Of a stretch of 64,000 bases of DNA, positions 7,901-17,459 are shown piece after piece. A model generated the notes under the pieces. It did not search any database, had not been told where the DNA came from, and saw nothing but the letters and a program-made list of their open reading frames with translations. Origin of the DNA: JAFGNB01 sp050304135 (lineage in GTDB: Bacteria; Fibrobacterota; Chitinivibrionia; Chitinivibrionales; Chitinispirillaceae); contig JBNLDC010000035.1 in assembly GCA_050304135.1 (NCBI GenBank), positions 6,849 through 70,848 on the forward strand. Reading direction: 5' to 3'. The stretch's first letter is position 1, and every line of letters begins with the position of its first letter. The position numbers and the translations under genes are program-made.

Positions 7901-10531
7901 ATGCCTTACCGGCTACCTATTCTATTGTTCCTGTTCATTTCCACTACCCTCTTCGGTGCTCGAATGGTTGAAAAACTCAACCGAGGGATCATCGCCATTC
8001 CAACCGGCAGCGGCAATTTCATCAGCTGGCGTCTACATGGGTATGAACCACCGGACCTCGGTTTCAACCTTTACCGCAACGGCACCAGACTCAACAGTTC
8101 CCCGATTACCGGGGCTACCAACTACACTGATGATACGGGAACCTCATCATCATCCTACGTGGTTAAAGCGGTACTTGCCGGCAACGAAACCGATTCCTCC
8201 ACCCCGGTAAAACCATGGGGTGAACTTACAAAACGTATACCACTCGACCGTCCCGCAGGAGGTTCCGGTTACACTTATTCACCTAACGATGCAAGCGTGG
8301 GTGATCTTGACGGCGACGGACAGTGGGATATCGTGCTCAAATGGGACCCCTCCAACTCGCAGGATAACTCAAAGTCCGGTACTACCGCAAATGTTTTTCT
8401 GGATGGTATCAAACTTGACGGTACCCATCTCTGGAGAATCGACCTCGGAAAGAACATTCGGGCCGGTGCTCACTATACACAGTTTATGGTGGCGGATTTT
8501 GATGGTGACGGTCTGGCGGAGATCATCTGTAAAACCGGACCGGGAACCAGGGATGCCACCGGCAATTACCTGAGCAAAGGTCCGGCGGCATCGGCGAATC
8601 ATACAATGGATTACCGTAATTCGAGCGGGTATATCCTCTCCGGCCCGGAATTTCTGACCGTATTCGGCTCTGATGGAGTGGAAAAAGCCACGGTAAATTA
8701 CGTCCCGGCTCGTGATCCCATAAACGGCTGGGGCAATAACGAGAGCTACGGCAACCGTGTTGACCGGTTTCTTGCTGCGGTCGCCTACCTCGACGGTGTC
8801 CACCCGAGCGCGGTGATGCAGCGAGGGTACTACGGCCGGATGACTCTCGCCGCATGGGACTGGGACGGTACCACGCTCAAACAGCGATGGTTCTTCGACA
8901 GCAACACCGGCGGCAACGGTGCGGCAGCCGGGCAGGGAAACCACAACCTCTCGGTGGGCGATGTTGACGGTGATGGATATGACGAGATCCTTGAAGGATC
9001 GTGCGCAATTGATCACGACGGAAAACTGATGTACGCCACCGGTATCGGACACGGCGATGCCATCCATCTGAGCGACCTCCTCCCCGACCGGCCCGGTCTG
9101 GAAGTGATGTCGCCCCACGAGGAGAAACATACCGGCTGGCCCGGCACCGAAGTGCACGACGCCCGCACCGGTGAAATTCTCTGGCAGAAGCTGGTCGATA
9201 ATAAAGACGTCGGACGCGGTATCGCCGCGGATATTTCAGCGGAGCACAGGGGTTTTGAAGCCTGGTCGTCGGCAACATCAACAGCGTACAATATCGCCAC
9301 CGATGCGAATATCGGCGGTAAAGGAAGCCAGAATTTCAGAATCTACTGGGACGGTGATCTGCAGGATGAACTGCTCGACGGCACCGGCAGTACCCCCACA
9401 TCCATGAAGATCGAACACTGGAACGGTTCCGGGTTCGACCGGTGTGCCACCACCGACGGTCGCTGGGGGAACTACGCCACCCTCACCAACAACGGCACCA
9501 AGGCGAACCCCTGTCTGGTCGCCGACATTCTTGGCGACTGGCGTGAGGAACTTATTATGCGGGCAACCACCGATGATGCCCTGATTCTCTTTTCCACCAC
9601 CACCCCGACCACCCACCGGATCTACACCCTGATGCACGATCCGGTCTACCGTGCGGCCGTTGCATGGCAGAATGTCGCCTACAATCAACCACCGCATCTG
9701 GGGTTTTACATTGGCGGCGGTGTTGATAAGCTGCCGGTACCGGATATAGAACCGATGGGTGGTTCACCACGCGACTGTGCCGGAGTGGAAGAAGGATCGG
9801 CAAGCCTTGACGAGTGCGGCAGATGCATCGGCGGTACCACCGGACGCGCTCCCTGCGGCGGGTACATCGACGGTACCGCATTCTGCTCGGCGGACGGCAT
9901 AGAGGAATCAACCAACAGCGGCTATAAGGGAACGGGCTACCTTAACTTGAACAATGCGACCGGAAGCAGTGCGGTTTTTGATCTGCGGGCCACCGAAACC
10001 GCAACCGATACTATTCTCCTGCGATTTGCAAACGGTGATGCCTCCGGCCGACCGGTCTCCCTGACTGTTAACGGTGATATCAGTATCGCATCGCTTGATA
10101 TGCCCGCTACCGGCAGCTGGACCACCTGGCAGCTGCTCGAGGTACCGTTGCAACTCACGGCGGGTCAGAATTTTCTTGAAATCACCTCGCTCACCGCGAA
10201 CGGCGCCGCCAATATCGATTTCATCGGCCTGGTTTCAGAAGGTCTTACAGCTGGAGACTGTGAACCATCGGCAATCGGATCGCAGCAGCTGCGAAATACC
10301 CCGGTCATGAACGGAATGATCGTAACCCTTACCGGTGATGTTCTCAGGATCTCAGAAATAGCCGGTACCGTGACTGTGCGCATCTCGGACCTTGCCGGTC
10401 GTCAAATCTGGAAAGGTGCGGTGGAACCGTCTACCGGGCCTTTTCTGAAGAATCTGCCACGCGGAGTGGTGCTTGTTCAGGTTCAGAGGATTGGTACAGC
10501 GCCGATTATGCTCAGGAGGGTTCTTAAATAG
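7901..10531 (+). CDS. Secreted rhamnogalacturonan lyase (PL11 type) with CBM and sorting tail
   Basis: The product (876 aa) should cleave the rhamnogalacturonan-I backbone of pectin outside the cell. It has a signal peptide (residues 1-19, ending LFGA). A PL11/YesW-like beta-propeller lyase domain spans about 20-620, with repeated calcium-type D-x-D-G-D motifs (GDLDGDGQWD, ADFDGDGLAE, GDVDGDGYDE). A Cys-rich linker at about 622-650 (DCAG..., DECGRC, PC) resembles linkers I associate with Fibrobacter enzymes. A CBM35/CBM6-like domain covers about 655-785, and the last 75 residues are a type IX-like sorting tail (VRISDLAGRQIW ... LPRGVVLVQVQ). The length fits a multidomain PL11. The lyase call is strong; the CBM family is less certain. 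Confidence 0.9.
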   Translation: MPYRLPILLFLFISTTLFGARMVEKLNRGIIAIPTGSGNFISWRLHGYEPPDLGFNLYRNGTRLNSSPITGATNYTDDTGTSSSSYVVKAVLAGNETDSSTPVKPWGELTKRIPLDRPAGGSGYTYSPNDASVGDLDGDGQWDIVLKWDPSNSQDNSKSGTTANVFLDGIKLDGTHLWRIDLGKNIRAGAHYTQFMVADFDGDGLAEIICKTGPGTRDATGNYLSKGPAASANHTMDYRNSSGYILSGPEFLTVFGSDGVEKATVNYVPARDPINGWGNNESYGNRVDRFLAAVAYLDGVHPSAVMQRGYYGRMTLAAWDWDGTTLKQRWFFDSNTGGNGAAAGQGNHNLSVGDVDGDGYDEILEGSCAIDHDGKLMYATGIGHGDAIHLSDLLPDRPGLEVMSPHEEKHTGWPGTEVHDARTGEILWQKLVDNKDVGRGIAADISAEHRGFEAWSSATSTAYNIATDANIGGKGSQNFRIYWDGDLQDELLDGTGSTPTSMKIEHWNGSGFDRCATTDGRWGNYATLTNNGTKANPCLVADILGDWREELIMRATTDDALILFSTTTPTTHRIYTLMHDPVYRAAVAWQNVAYNQPPHLGFYIGGGVDKLPVPDIEPMGGSPRDCAGVEEGSASLDECGRCIGGTTGRAPCGGYIDGTAFCSADGIEESTNSGYKGTGYLNLNNATGSSAVFDLRATETATDTILLRFANGDASGRPVSLTVNGDISIASLDMPATGSWTTWQLLEVPLQLTAGQNFLEITSLTANGAANIDFIGLVSEGLTAGDCEPSAIGSQQLRNTPVMNGMIVTLTGDVLRISEIAGTVTVRISDLAGRQIWKGAVEPSTGPFLKNLPRGVVLVQVQRIGTAPIMLRRVLK

Positions 10532-10610
10532 TTCCTGTTCAAAAATAAATTAGCATTGCCCGAAAAAAAATGAACATAATAATAAGGAACTTAGGGTGGA
10601 AGTAGAAGTT

Positions 10611-10626
10611 CCGGTATTTATACCGG
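10611..10626. promoter_or_regulatory. Perfect 16-bp palindrome
   Basis: CCGGTATTTATACCGG is perfectly self-complementary apart from its central TT. It lies about 110 bases upstream of the 145-aa membrane protein gene. It could be an operator or part of a small hairpin. There is no T-run, so it is not a standard terminator. Confidence 0.3.
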
Positions 10627-10737
10627 TAACACATGAAAAAATAACACATTCATGCAGATTCTTTTGCACTATGTATACTTAGTAGTAGCTTTCAAGGTTA
10701 TCCATAGAGTCGCCGACTCCCGAAGAAACCACTGACA

Positions 10738-11175
10738 ATGAACACCCCCAAAACGACCTGCTTATTGGTACTATTTATTCTGATCTGTAACGTGAACGGT
10801 ATGGAACCACTTTCGCTGCACGTGATCACTCCAGGTTCTAATCAAATTCGAATCGATGCGATTAAAAGAAATAATCCCTTCCGGCGATCGAGAATTTTTC
10901 TCATTCCCGGAGTGGCTACTATTGTACCTTCCGTTTATCTTCTGGGTACAAGTATGAAAGCATATAAAAAAGCCAAACATGCATTCGACGAAGATAAGAG
11001 TGAAAGCAAAGGATTAGGAATGATATTTTTTGCAGCACCGGTTCTTGGTGTTTTCGCCGGAACAATAGCTACCGCGGGTTCATCGTTCTGTATCGTTTTC
11101 GGTTCTGTAAACTGGCATCTCTACGCTAAATACAATCGGAATGCGCCACAGATTTCACTGGTGGTTGATTTTTAA
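10738..11175 (+). CDS. Small exported or membrane protein of unknown function
   Basis: This 145-aa protein begins with a signal-peptide-like hydrophobic segment (TTCLLVLFILICNVNG). Two further hydrophobic stretches follow at about residues 58-75 (IFLIPGVATIVPSVYLLG) and 95-127 (GMIFFAAPVLGVFAGTIATAG). A short loop between them is rich in Lys, Asp and Glu. I recognise no family. It stands alone and is followed by a strong bidirectional terminator at 11229-11268. Confidence 0.6.
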   Translation: MNTPKTTCLLVLFILICNVNGMEPLSLHVITPGSNQIRIDAIKRNNPFRRSRIFLIPGVATIVPSVYLLGTSMKAYKKAKHAFDEDKSESKGLGMIFFAAPVLGVFAGTIATAGSSFCIVFGSVNWHLYAKYNRNAPQISLVVDF

Positions 11176-11228
11176 TGCATCCACCCGTAACATATCCCAT
11201 TGTAGCAACATTTCTGATTCTGTCCAAA

Positions 11229-11268
11229 CAAAAAAAAGGCCGTTTCTCTTAAGAAACGGCCTTTTTTG
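11229..11268. terminator. Bidirectional rho-independent terminator
   Basis: A-run, GGCCGTTTCT, short TTAA centre, AGAAACGGCC and T-run form a near-perfect stem flanked by A-rich and T-rich tracts on either side. It can terminate both the rightward small-protein gene and the leftward tRNA-His transcript. Confidence 0.9.
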
Positions 11269-11280
11269 CACTATAATTTA

Positions 11281-11358
11281 TGGGGTGGCTGAGGGGACTT
11301 GAACCCCCGACATCTGGAACCACAATCCAGTGCTCTAACCAACTGAGCCACAGCCACC
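11281..11358 (-). tRNA. tRNA-His (GTG)
   Basis: On the minus strand the sequence begins GGTGGCTGTGGCTCAGTTGG and ends AGCCACC-CCA. The anticodon loop, CTGGATTGTGGTTCCAG, gives anticodon GTG. The extra 5' G pairing with C73, a hallmark of tRNA-His, is encoded, as is the 3' CCA. Acceptor, D, anticodon and T arms all form. It lies between the terminator and the 305-aa secreted protein gene, transcribed leftward. Confidence 0.97.
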
Positions 11359-11445
11359 GTAATTTCAAACGTTCATTAACCGGTCTGCCAATCTAATAGC
11401 AGCGAGGAGAAAATACCTTTTTTTCCCGGTTATGGCAATATAAAC

Positions 11446-12363
11446 TTACTTCTGCAGCAGCAGTGTTCCCCATGTTGCCGGTGCGAAGAAATCAGCATTC
11501 TTCGGGAGCGCCGCGACACTCTTTCCGCTGCCGTTTTCAACGAATGCTCCGAAACCGATGGTTCTCGCATCAAACGGAATCATGCCGGTATCGAACCAGG
11601 GAACTTTCACAACAACCACGTCGCCAACCACTTCATACTCGATTGAATTACGCCACTGTTCTTCCTTATAGTCGAGAGCATCGCTGTTGATTGAACGCTG
11701 GAAGTGAATGCCTTTTACAACTGCAGAGTCGCCGGGAGTACAGACAACGAACCGGTCGGGGTATGAGAGAAATGCATTTTTTCCATTCTTGCCGTCAAAA
11801 CCGAACTTTACGGTCTGATTGCCGTCGTTTTTCTTCACTGCAATGAAAGCCCCTGATTTATTCCATGCGATACCATACGATATACCGCCAACCATTGAGA
11901 GATTCGCGCCGACCGCTGCAGCTGCGTCTTTTGCCGATTTGTCGTCGCCGATTTTAACTGCTTTGACGGTATCGGTGGATACCAGTTTTGTTAGATCAGC
12001 GATACCAATGGGAGCAATATCGCCCTTATCATCCTTGCCTTTGATCGCCCACCTGATTCTGATGAACTCTTCGCCGCCAAGGAGCTTTTTACCCAGTTTT
12101 CCAAAGGAAAATTCACCCGAAGGGTCGGTAATCGTAAACGTTTTAGATGTGATGGTTTTCGACTTTCCCTTTTTATTGGAAAGCACCGTTAGTGCAAGTT
12201 TCTTCCCTTTAAGCGCCGACGTGTCGATCTGAGCCCTGACGGTCAGCGAATCGTTGCGGAGGGAAACCCACGGAAGCGGTGTATTGAACGAAATGGTCTG
12301 AGAATAGCCACTCCGAATAATACCGGCGAAAAGTACAACAATCACCATCAAACGAACCGCCAT
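11446..12363 (-). CDS. Secreted protein of unknown function
   Basis: The 305-aa product has a clean signal peptide (MAVRLMVIVVLFAGIIRSGYSQ) and is otherwise soluble and beta-rich. The N-terminal half (NTPLPWVSLRNDSLTVRAQID...) looks like an Ig-like domain. The C-terminal half, with paired aromatics and an acidic/aromatic ending (DVVVVKVPWFDTGMIPF, FFAPATWGTLLLQ), is reminiscent of carbohydrate-binding domains of the CBM9/DOMON type. That is only an impression. I start it at the ATG at 12363 because AAAGGGG lies seven bases upstream; a longer start at 12390 has no ribosome site. The tRNA-His gene lies downstream on the same strand. Confidence 0.65.
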   Translation of the reverse strand: MAVRLMVIVVLFAGIIRSGYSQTISFNTPLPWVSLRNDSLTVRAQIDTSALKGKKLALTVLSNKKGKSKTITSKTFTITDPSGEFSFGKLGKKLLGGEEFIRIRWAIKGKDDKGDIAPIGIADLTKLVSTDTVKAVKIGDDKSAKDAAAAVGANLSMVGGISYGIAWNKSGAFIAVKKNDGNQTVKFGFDGKNGKNAFLSYPDRFVVCTPGDSAVVKGIHFQRSINSDALDYKEEQWRNSIEYEVVGDVVVVKVPWFDTGMIPFDARTIGFGAFVENGSGKSVAALPKNADFFAPATWGTLLLQK

Positions 12364-12651
12364 GCTGAACCCCTTTCTTCTATCATACATAAATGGTAAC
12401 TACCTGTCGGTGCACATCATGTGAAATTCCCATCCGGATCGGCACCAACATTTCCGGTGTTCTCTCTGAACGAACATCCGCCAGGGATGGATCAGACCGG
12501 ATGGAACAGGAAAGATAGGTAGGTATATCGTTTATATAACCGATTTATTTACCCTAATCCAAAGAAATATACGACACGCAGCCCGGTAATACAATTGCCC
12601 TGAATCAGTTTGTCCTTCGGACAGGCAGGGGAAGAAACCGTAATTTGGGGA

Positions 12652-13305
12652 TTATCGTGGAGCTGCAGACTCGGGAAACTTTTCGGTCAGTGTCCAGAGG
12701 GTATCGCTGTTCCCGACCACCTGTACAGTCTGCAACTCCTCAACCCGCTGCCAGATAAAGGTAAACTCCGCTGTCTCGTATCCCTCAGGGATCGTAAAAA
12801 GATCAATGCGTTGTTCAAGAAAAGCGGGGGTAACTTTTTTAAGAAACACAAGATTGCAGACCGGTTCTTTCCGGAATCGGGACGGACACCGTTTTTTAAC
12901 AAAATAAACTGTTTTTTTTGCATTTTTTTCGGCAATAACCTCAGCATCCCAAAGCCGGTTGAGGGAGGCCGGTCCAACCAGTACCCATTCATGATAATTC
13001 CAGAAAAAAAGAAGCAGCCCGGTAACCAGTCCCGCAATCCGCACCACGCGATTTTTGCGACGGATGATACGCCAGAAGAAATCGGCGAATACCCAGACAA
13101 CAAACTGGGTGAACAAAAGGTCGATCCTGTCGTTGCAGAACGACTTTGATTGAAGATCGAAGAGAAACGCAATAAGCAGGATTATACAGTAGATTCCGTA
13201 TCGGGTGAGCCGGAATCGTTTGATTATTGATGTGAGAAATGCAATACCGAGCATGAAAAATGGTGTCATCCAGAGAAGCATCTGATACAGGCTGATTGAT
13301 TGCAT
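12652..13305 (-). CDS. Membrane protein of unknown function
   Basis: The 217-aa product has four predicted hydrophobic segments in its first 110 residues (LLWMTPFFMLGIAFL, GIYCIILLIAFLFDL, LFTQFVVWVFADFFW, IAGLVTGLLLFFW). They are followed by a hydrophilic C-terminal domain of about 105 residues. I recognise no family. It starts three bases after the stop of the nucleoside transporter gene on the same strand, so the two are almost certainly co-transcribed. A role linked to nucleoside uptake is possible but not shown. Confidence 0.65.
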   Translation of the reverse strand: MQSISLYQMLLWMTPFFMLGIAFLTSIIKRFRLTRYGIYCIILLIAFLFDLQSKSFCNDRIDLLFTQFVVWVFADFFWRIIRRKNRVVRIAGLVTGLLLFFWNYHEWVLVGPASLNRLWDAEVIAEKNAKKTVYFVKKRCPSRFRKEPVCNLVFLKKVTPAFLEQRIDLFTIPEGYETAEFTFIWQRVEELQTVQVVGNSDTLWTLTEKFPESAAPR

Positions 13306-13308
13306 GGT

Positions 13309-14601
13309 CTATTTCCCCAAAAGAATCGATGTGTCGGTGAAAAATATACCTGCAGTGCAGGCAGTCATCAGGCAGGCAAGAGTGGCGGCGCAGAGCGCCC
13401 TGAACCCGATACGGGAGAGTACTTTTGTTTTTCCCGGAGCTAACGCCGAGAGCCCGCCGACAAATATCGCCATAGAAGCAAGATGTGCGAAACCACAGAG
13501 CGCATAGGTGGTAATCACCATGGAACGGGGATGCTTGAGGGTACCGGCGGCAATTGCCGTGGCTAAATCCTTATACCCGGCCACCTCGGTTGCAATGGTT
13601 CGCTCCCCCACTATCCGGGCAACAGCTGCAGCGTCGTCCGGAGAAACCCCCATGATCAGCGAAAACGGATAGAATAGTACACCGAGTATCCCGCTGAGTG
13701 ACCAATCGAAATTGATCTGCAGTAGTTTATTCATCTGAGCACCCAGACCACCGACCAGCATATCGAAAAGTGCGACCAGCCCCAGTACTGCAACCAGAAG
13801 CGCGGCAACCCCGACCACCACCTTCACCCCGGCATTCGCACCATTTATAATAGCTTCAAAAAAATTCGATTCCCGCTCATAATGCGGCCTGATCGCCTTA
13901 CCGAAGGTCTTTGGAACCAGTTCCTCGGGAAGCAGCACCTTGGACATTACCACCGCCGCGGGAGCCGAGAGAATGCTGGCACTCACCAGGTGCCCGGCAA
14001 TGGTGGGAAACGTTCCCCTGAGGGTGAACACATACAGTGCGAGTACGTTCGAAGCCACGGTCGCCATGCCGGTGGTAAGTACGGTGCAGAGTTCAGAGCG
14101 GGTCATAGAACCGATATGCGGCTGGATGGTGAAGGCGGATTCAATCCCGACAAAAATATTCGAAGCAACCGAAACCGACTCCGCACCGGAGAGTTTCATC
14201 GTGTTGCAGAAGAGCGAGGCGAATCCCCGTATGATAAGCGGCATGATCCGGAAGAAATAGAGCAGTGAAATTAGTGCACTGAAGAAGATAATAGTCGGCA
14301 GCGCCTGAAACGCGAGGATGAATCCAACGGAACCTTTTGTACCCGGCGGCAGTGCCAATGGTCCGAACAGAAACTCCGCTCCCGAAGCCGAAGCCTCCAC
14401 CACCTTCACCACGAGATCGTTGAGCAGCAGGAAGAGCCGCCGCCCGGCAGGTACCCTGAACACGAAAACGGCAAAGAGCAGTTGCAGCCCCACTCCCCAT
14501 CCCACCAGTTTCCAGTTGACCTTGCGGCGATTGGTCGAGAAGAGCCAGCAGAGCCCGATCAGGATGATCATCCCGACGAAACTAACCGCATTGTACAGCA
14601 T
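13309..14601 (-). CDS. Concentrative nucleoside transporter (CNT/NupC family)
   Basis: CNT proteins import nucleosides across the inner membrane by Na+ or H+ symport. The 430-aa product has the family length and arrangement: N-terminal hydrophobic domain, gate-type FxxAxPTIIFFSAL segment, MTRSELxxVxTxGMATVA core, and a C-terminal transmembrane block. Two substrate-contact motifs deviate: where bacterial CNTs usually carry GQTEAPL this protein has GIESAFT, and the usual GxKTxxNEF is VGERTIATEV. Specificity may therefore differ from classical uridine or adenosine carriers. The gene heads an operon with the small membrane protein at 12652. It is divergent from the helicase, with a 179-base spacer holding both promoters. 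Confidence 0.88.
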   Translation of the reverse strand: MLYNAVSFVGMIILIGLCWLFSTNRRKVNWKLVGWGVGLQLLFAVFVFRVPAGRRLFLLLNDLVVKVVEASASGAEFLFGPLALPPGTKGSVGFILAFQALPTIIFFSALISLLYFFRIMPLIIRGFASLFCNTMKLSGAESVSVASNIFVGIESAFTIQPHIGSMTRSELCTVLTTGMATVASNVLALYVFTLRGTFPTIAGHLVSASILSAPAAVVMSKVLLPEELVPKTFGKAIRPHYERESNFFEAIINGANAGVKVVVGVAALLVAVLGLVALFDMLVGGLGAQMNKLLQINFDWSLSGILGVLFYPFSLIMGVSPDDAAAVARIVGERTIATEVAGYKDLATAIAAGTLKHPRSMVITTYALCGFAHLASMAIFVGGLSALAPGKTKVLSRIGFRALCAATLACLMTACTAGIFFTDTSILLGK

Positions 14602-14780
14602 GCATCAACTCCGTCGGAAAAAGAAAAGTAAGGACGCCCTGACCGCTTGGAACCATCATTGAACTAAATTACTATTTTGAACGCTTAACCTCAATTAAAT
14701 TACCCGTTTCCCTGTTGTAGTAGTATTTTTAACCGCACTCGGAATAATTGACACAGGAACAGCAGCAGTCGCGGAGAAGA

Positions 14781-16826
14781 ATGTCGGAATTCACGCAAGG
14801 TCTCAATGAAAGTCAGAAAAAAGCGGTATGCCATAATGAAGGACCGATTCTCGTTCTGGCGGGCGCAGGAAGCGGAAAAACACGGGTTCTCACTATGCGG
14901 ATCGCCCGTCTGGTCAAGCAGCGTCGCTCCCGACCCGATGAAATACTCGCGGTAACGTTCACCAACAAGGCCGCTAAGGAGATGAAGGAACGGGTTGCGG
15001 AAGCCACCTCCCCGTCGGCCGCCGAAAAAATGACCCTTTCAACGTTCCACAGTCTGGGGGTAAAGATCCTCCGGGAACATGGCGATGCGATCGGCTTGGG
15101 TAAAAGCTTCTCGATCATTGATGAGCACGAGAAAATCTCCACCCTAAAAAGCATCATGCGGGCCACCGGCGTACGCGGTCTTAAAAGCGAGGATCCGATG
15201 GACTTCGCCACCCGGATCAGTCTTGCCAAGAACGGTTCGTACGATGCGAAATCCTTTAAGGACGCGGAACCCGAAGAACGCAAGGTCGGCAGAGTCTTTA
15301 CCGCCTACAGCTCGATCATGTTCAAACGGCGATGTGTCGATTTTGATGATCTGTTGCTGCTTCCCCTGCAGCTGCTCACCCGTTTTCCCCATATTCTCGC
15401 CGAGTATCAGCAGCGGTTCAAATACATCTCGATTGATGAGTTTCAGGATACCAACACCGTCCAGATGAAGCTTGCTACCATGCTCGCTGCTCCCCGCAAC
15501 AACCTGATGGTGGTGGGTGATGATGATCAGGGTATCTACTCGTGGCGTGGTGCCGATGTCCGTAACATTATCTCGTTCGGTTCCACCTTTAAAAATTGCA
15601 TCACTGTTATTCTCGACAAAAACTACCGTTCCTCCCGACAGATCCTCGAAGGTGCCCATGCGGTGGTGGCCCGCAACCGTATCCGGAAGGTAAAGCAGAT
15701 TACCGCGGTGGCGGGTGACGGTGATCCGATCATGCATTACAAAGGGGACGACGAGGAGGACGAGGCAATCTGGATCGCCGACTGCATTGACGGTCACCAC
15801 AAGGGGAAACAGTTCCGGTACGGTGATCACGCCATTCTGCTGCGCACCAACGCGATGATGCGCCGTTACGAGGAGGAGCTGCGTCTCAAACGGATTCCCT
15901 ACAAGGTGACCGGTGCCACAAGTTTTTTTGAGCGCAAGGAGATCAAGGATGTGATCGCCTACCTGCGGTTTTTCGCCAATCCGCACGATGAACTGAGTCT
16001 GATGCGGGTGCTCAAGGTCCCGCACAAAGGGGTCACCCCCTCGTCACTGGAGCGTCTTGATGATCTCGCCGCCCTGCGGAAGATCAGCCTGTGGGATGCG
16101 TTCGAGAAACATGCGGACATTGATAAAATCAGTCCCGATCAGCACGCGAAAATCAATGTATTCCTCAATTTCTTCAACGAGTTTTCGGCCCGCTACAACG
16201 AGGGAAAACTCAGCGCCACTACACGGGAGTTGCTCAACGCCACCGGCTACATGTCCCATCTGGCAAGAGCATCTAAAGACGATGAAAACCCGGAGCGACG
16301 CAAAGAGAATATAGAGGAATTCATTCACGGCATAGAGATTTACGAGCACAAATACAAACGAAAAAAACCAACCCTCAGCGGCTACCTGCACGAGATCGCT
16401 CTGATGACCAGCGACGACAAGGACAAGGATACCGACAATAAGAGTTCCCGCACGGTACTCATGACCCTGCATAAATCAAAAGGGCTTGAATTCCCGGTAG
16501 TGTTTCTTGCCGGGCTCGACCGTGATTACATTCCCTCGCCCCGTGCGATAGCGGAAGGCGGTATCGACGAGGAACGGCGTCTCTTTTATGTTGGCATGAC
16601 ACGAGCGAAGCAACGGCTCTACCTTACCTACCCCGGTACGAAGGTATCGTACGGCAAGGTGCGTCAGGTAGTCCCCTGCCCCTTTCTCTTCGAAATCCCC
16701 GAGGAGTTTCTTGACGGAAAAATCGGAGAAAAGCAGGATGAGGAAAAGCAGCTGTTCGTTGAGGATTTTTTCAAACAAATGAAGCTGAAGTTGAATAATA
16801 ACGACAGTGTGCCTGTTGTTGAGTAG
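14781..16826 (+). CDS. UvrD/Rep-family ATP-dependent DNA helicase
   Basis: This superfamily 1A 3'-5' helicase acts in DNA repair or restart of replication. The 681-aa product has motif I AGAGSGKTRVL near residue 35, motif Ia AVTFTNKAAKEMKER, motif II DEFQDTN, motif III VGDDDQGIYSWRGA, motif IV KNYRSS, motif V LMTLHKSKGLEF and motif VI YVGMTRAKQRL. The length and the TFHSLGVKIL segment are closest to Rep. The start at 14781 has GGAG five bases upstream; an alternative TTG at 14748 adds 11 unconserved residues. It converges on mglA with only 12 bases between stop codons. Confidence 0.93.
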   Translation: MSEFTQGLNESQKKAVCHNEGPILVLAGAGSGKTRVLTMRIARLVKQRRSRPDEILAVTFTNKAAKEMKERVAEATSPSAAEKMTLSTFHSLGVKILREHGDAIGLGKSFSIIDEHEKISTLKSIMRATGVRGLKSEDPMDFATRISLAKNGSYDAKSFKDAEPEERKVGRVFTAYSSIMFKRRCVDFDDLLLLPLQLLTRFPHILAEYQQRFKYISIDEFQDTNTVQMKLATMLAAPRNNLMVVGDDDQGIYSWRGADVRNIISFGSTFKNCITVILDKNYRSSRQILEGAHAVVARNRIRKVKQITAVAGDGDPIMHYKGDDEEDEAIWIADCIDGHHKGKQFRYGDHAILLRTNAMMRRYEEELRLKRIPYKVTGATSFFERKEIKDVIAYLRFFANPHDELSLMRVLKVPHKGVTPSSLERLDDLAALRKISLWDAFEKHADIDKISPDQHAKINVFLNFFNEFSARYNEGKLSATTRELLNATGYMSHLARASKDDENPERRKENIEEFIHGIEIYEHKYKRKKPTLSGYLHEIALMTSDDKDKDTDNKSSRTVLMTLHKSKGLEFPVVFLAGLDRDYIPSPRAIAEGGIDEERRLFYVGMTRAKQRLYLTYPGTKVSYGKVRQVVPCPFLFEIPEEFLDGKIGEKQDEEKQLFVEDFFKQMKLKLNNNDSVPVVE

Positions 16827-16838
16827 AGACGCCCGGAA

Positions 16839-17459
16839 TTACAGCTTTGCCGTCCGGGTAACAGGAACTCGCTGACATTTGGATTCAAGCTGATCAACGA
16901 CCATTTTACTGATTAGTTTGAGGGTGTCAAACACGCCTACACATTTGTTTGCGACGGCTTTTGTCCATGGAAGATTGTACCAGTTCAAATACTCGTTAAG
17001 GGTATCGGTACCGAGCACATTGGGGAGATCCATTTTATTATACTGAATCACTGTTGGAATGTTCTCCCGCTGGTACCCGTATTCGGCCAGATTTTCTTCC
17101 AGATTCCTGAAACTCTCTATATTTTCATCCATCTTGTCGTCGGCGCTATCGGCAACGAACACCACCCCGTCGACACCCCTGAGTACCAGTTTTCGCGTGG
17201 CATTGTAGTAACACTGTCCCGGAACGGAATACAGATGAAGCTTCACCTTAAACCCCCTGATTTTCCCGAGATCAAGCGGAAGAAAATCAAAGTAGATGGT
17301 TCTGTCGGTATCAGTGGCCAGTGAGGTCATGTTACTCTTGAGTTGAGGTGGAGTTTTCTCGTGGATGGTCAGGAGATTAGTGGTTTTACCACTGAGTCCG
17401 GGACCGTAATAGACGATTTTAACGTTCATTTCCCGGGTTGCGTAATTCAAGGATGCCAT
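16839..17459 (-). CDS. mglA: MglA-type Ras-like GTPase
   Basis: MglA is a small GTPase that sets cell polarity and drives gliding or directs motility machinery. The 206-aa product has the P-loop GPGLSGKT at residues 19-26, the switch-region DTDRTIYFDFLPLDLG, SVPGQ in place of DxxGQ (typical of MglA), the VDGVVFVADS beta-strand and the guanine-specific NKMD. I chose the ATG at 17459, with GGAGAG seven bases upstream, because the extended N-terminus is absent from relatives. No mglB (the GAP partner) lies nearby, so it would have to be elsewhere. The family call is secure. Confidence 0.93.
   Translation of the reverse strand: MASLNYATREMNVKIVYYGPGLSGKTTNLLTIHEKTPPQLKSNMTSLATDTDRTIYFDFLPLDLGKIRGFKVKLHLYSVPGQCYYNATRKLVLRGVDGVVFVADSADDKMDENIESFRNLEENLAEYGYQRENIPTVIQYNKMDLPNVLGTDTLNEYLNWYNLPWTKAVANKCVGVFDTLKLISKMVVDQLESKCQRVPVTRTAKL

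Noticed and set aside
12606..12625. Small TGTCC-TTC-GGACA hairpin
   Set aside because: The five-base stem without T-run is too weak to be called a terminator.
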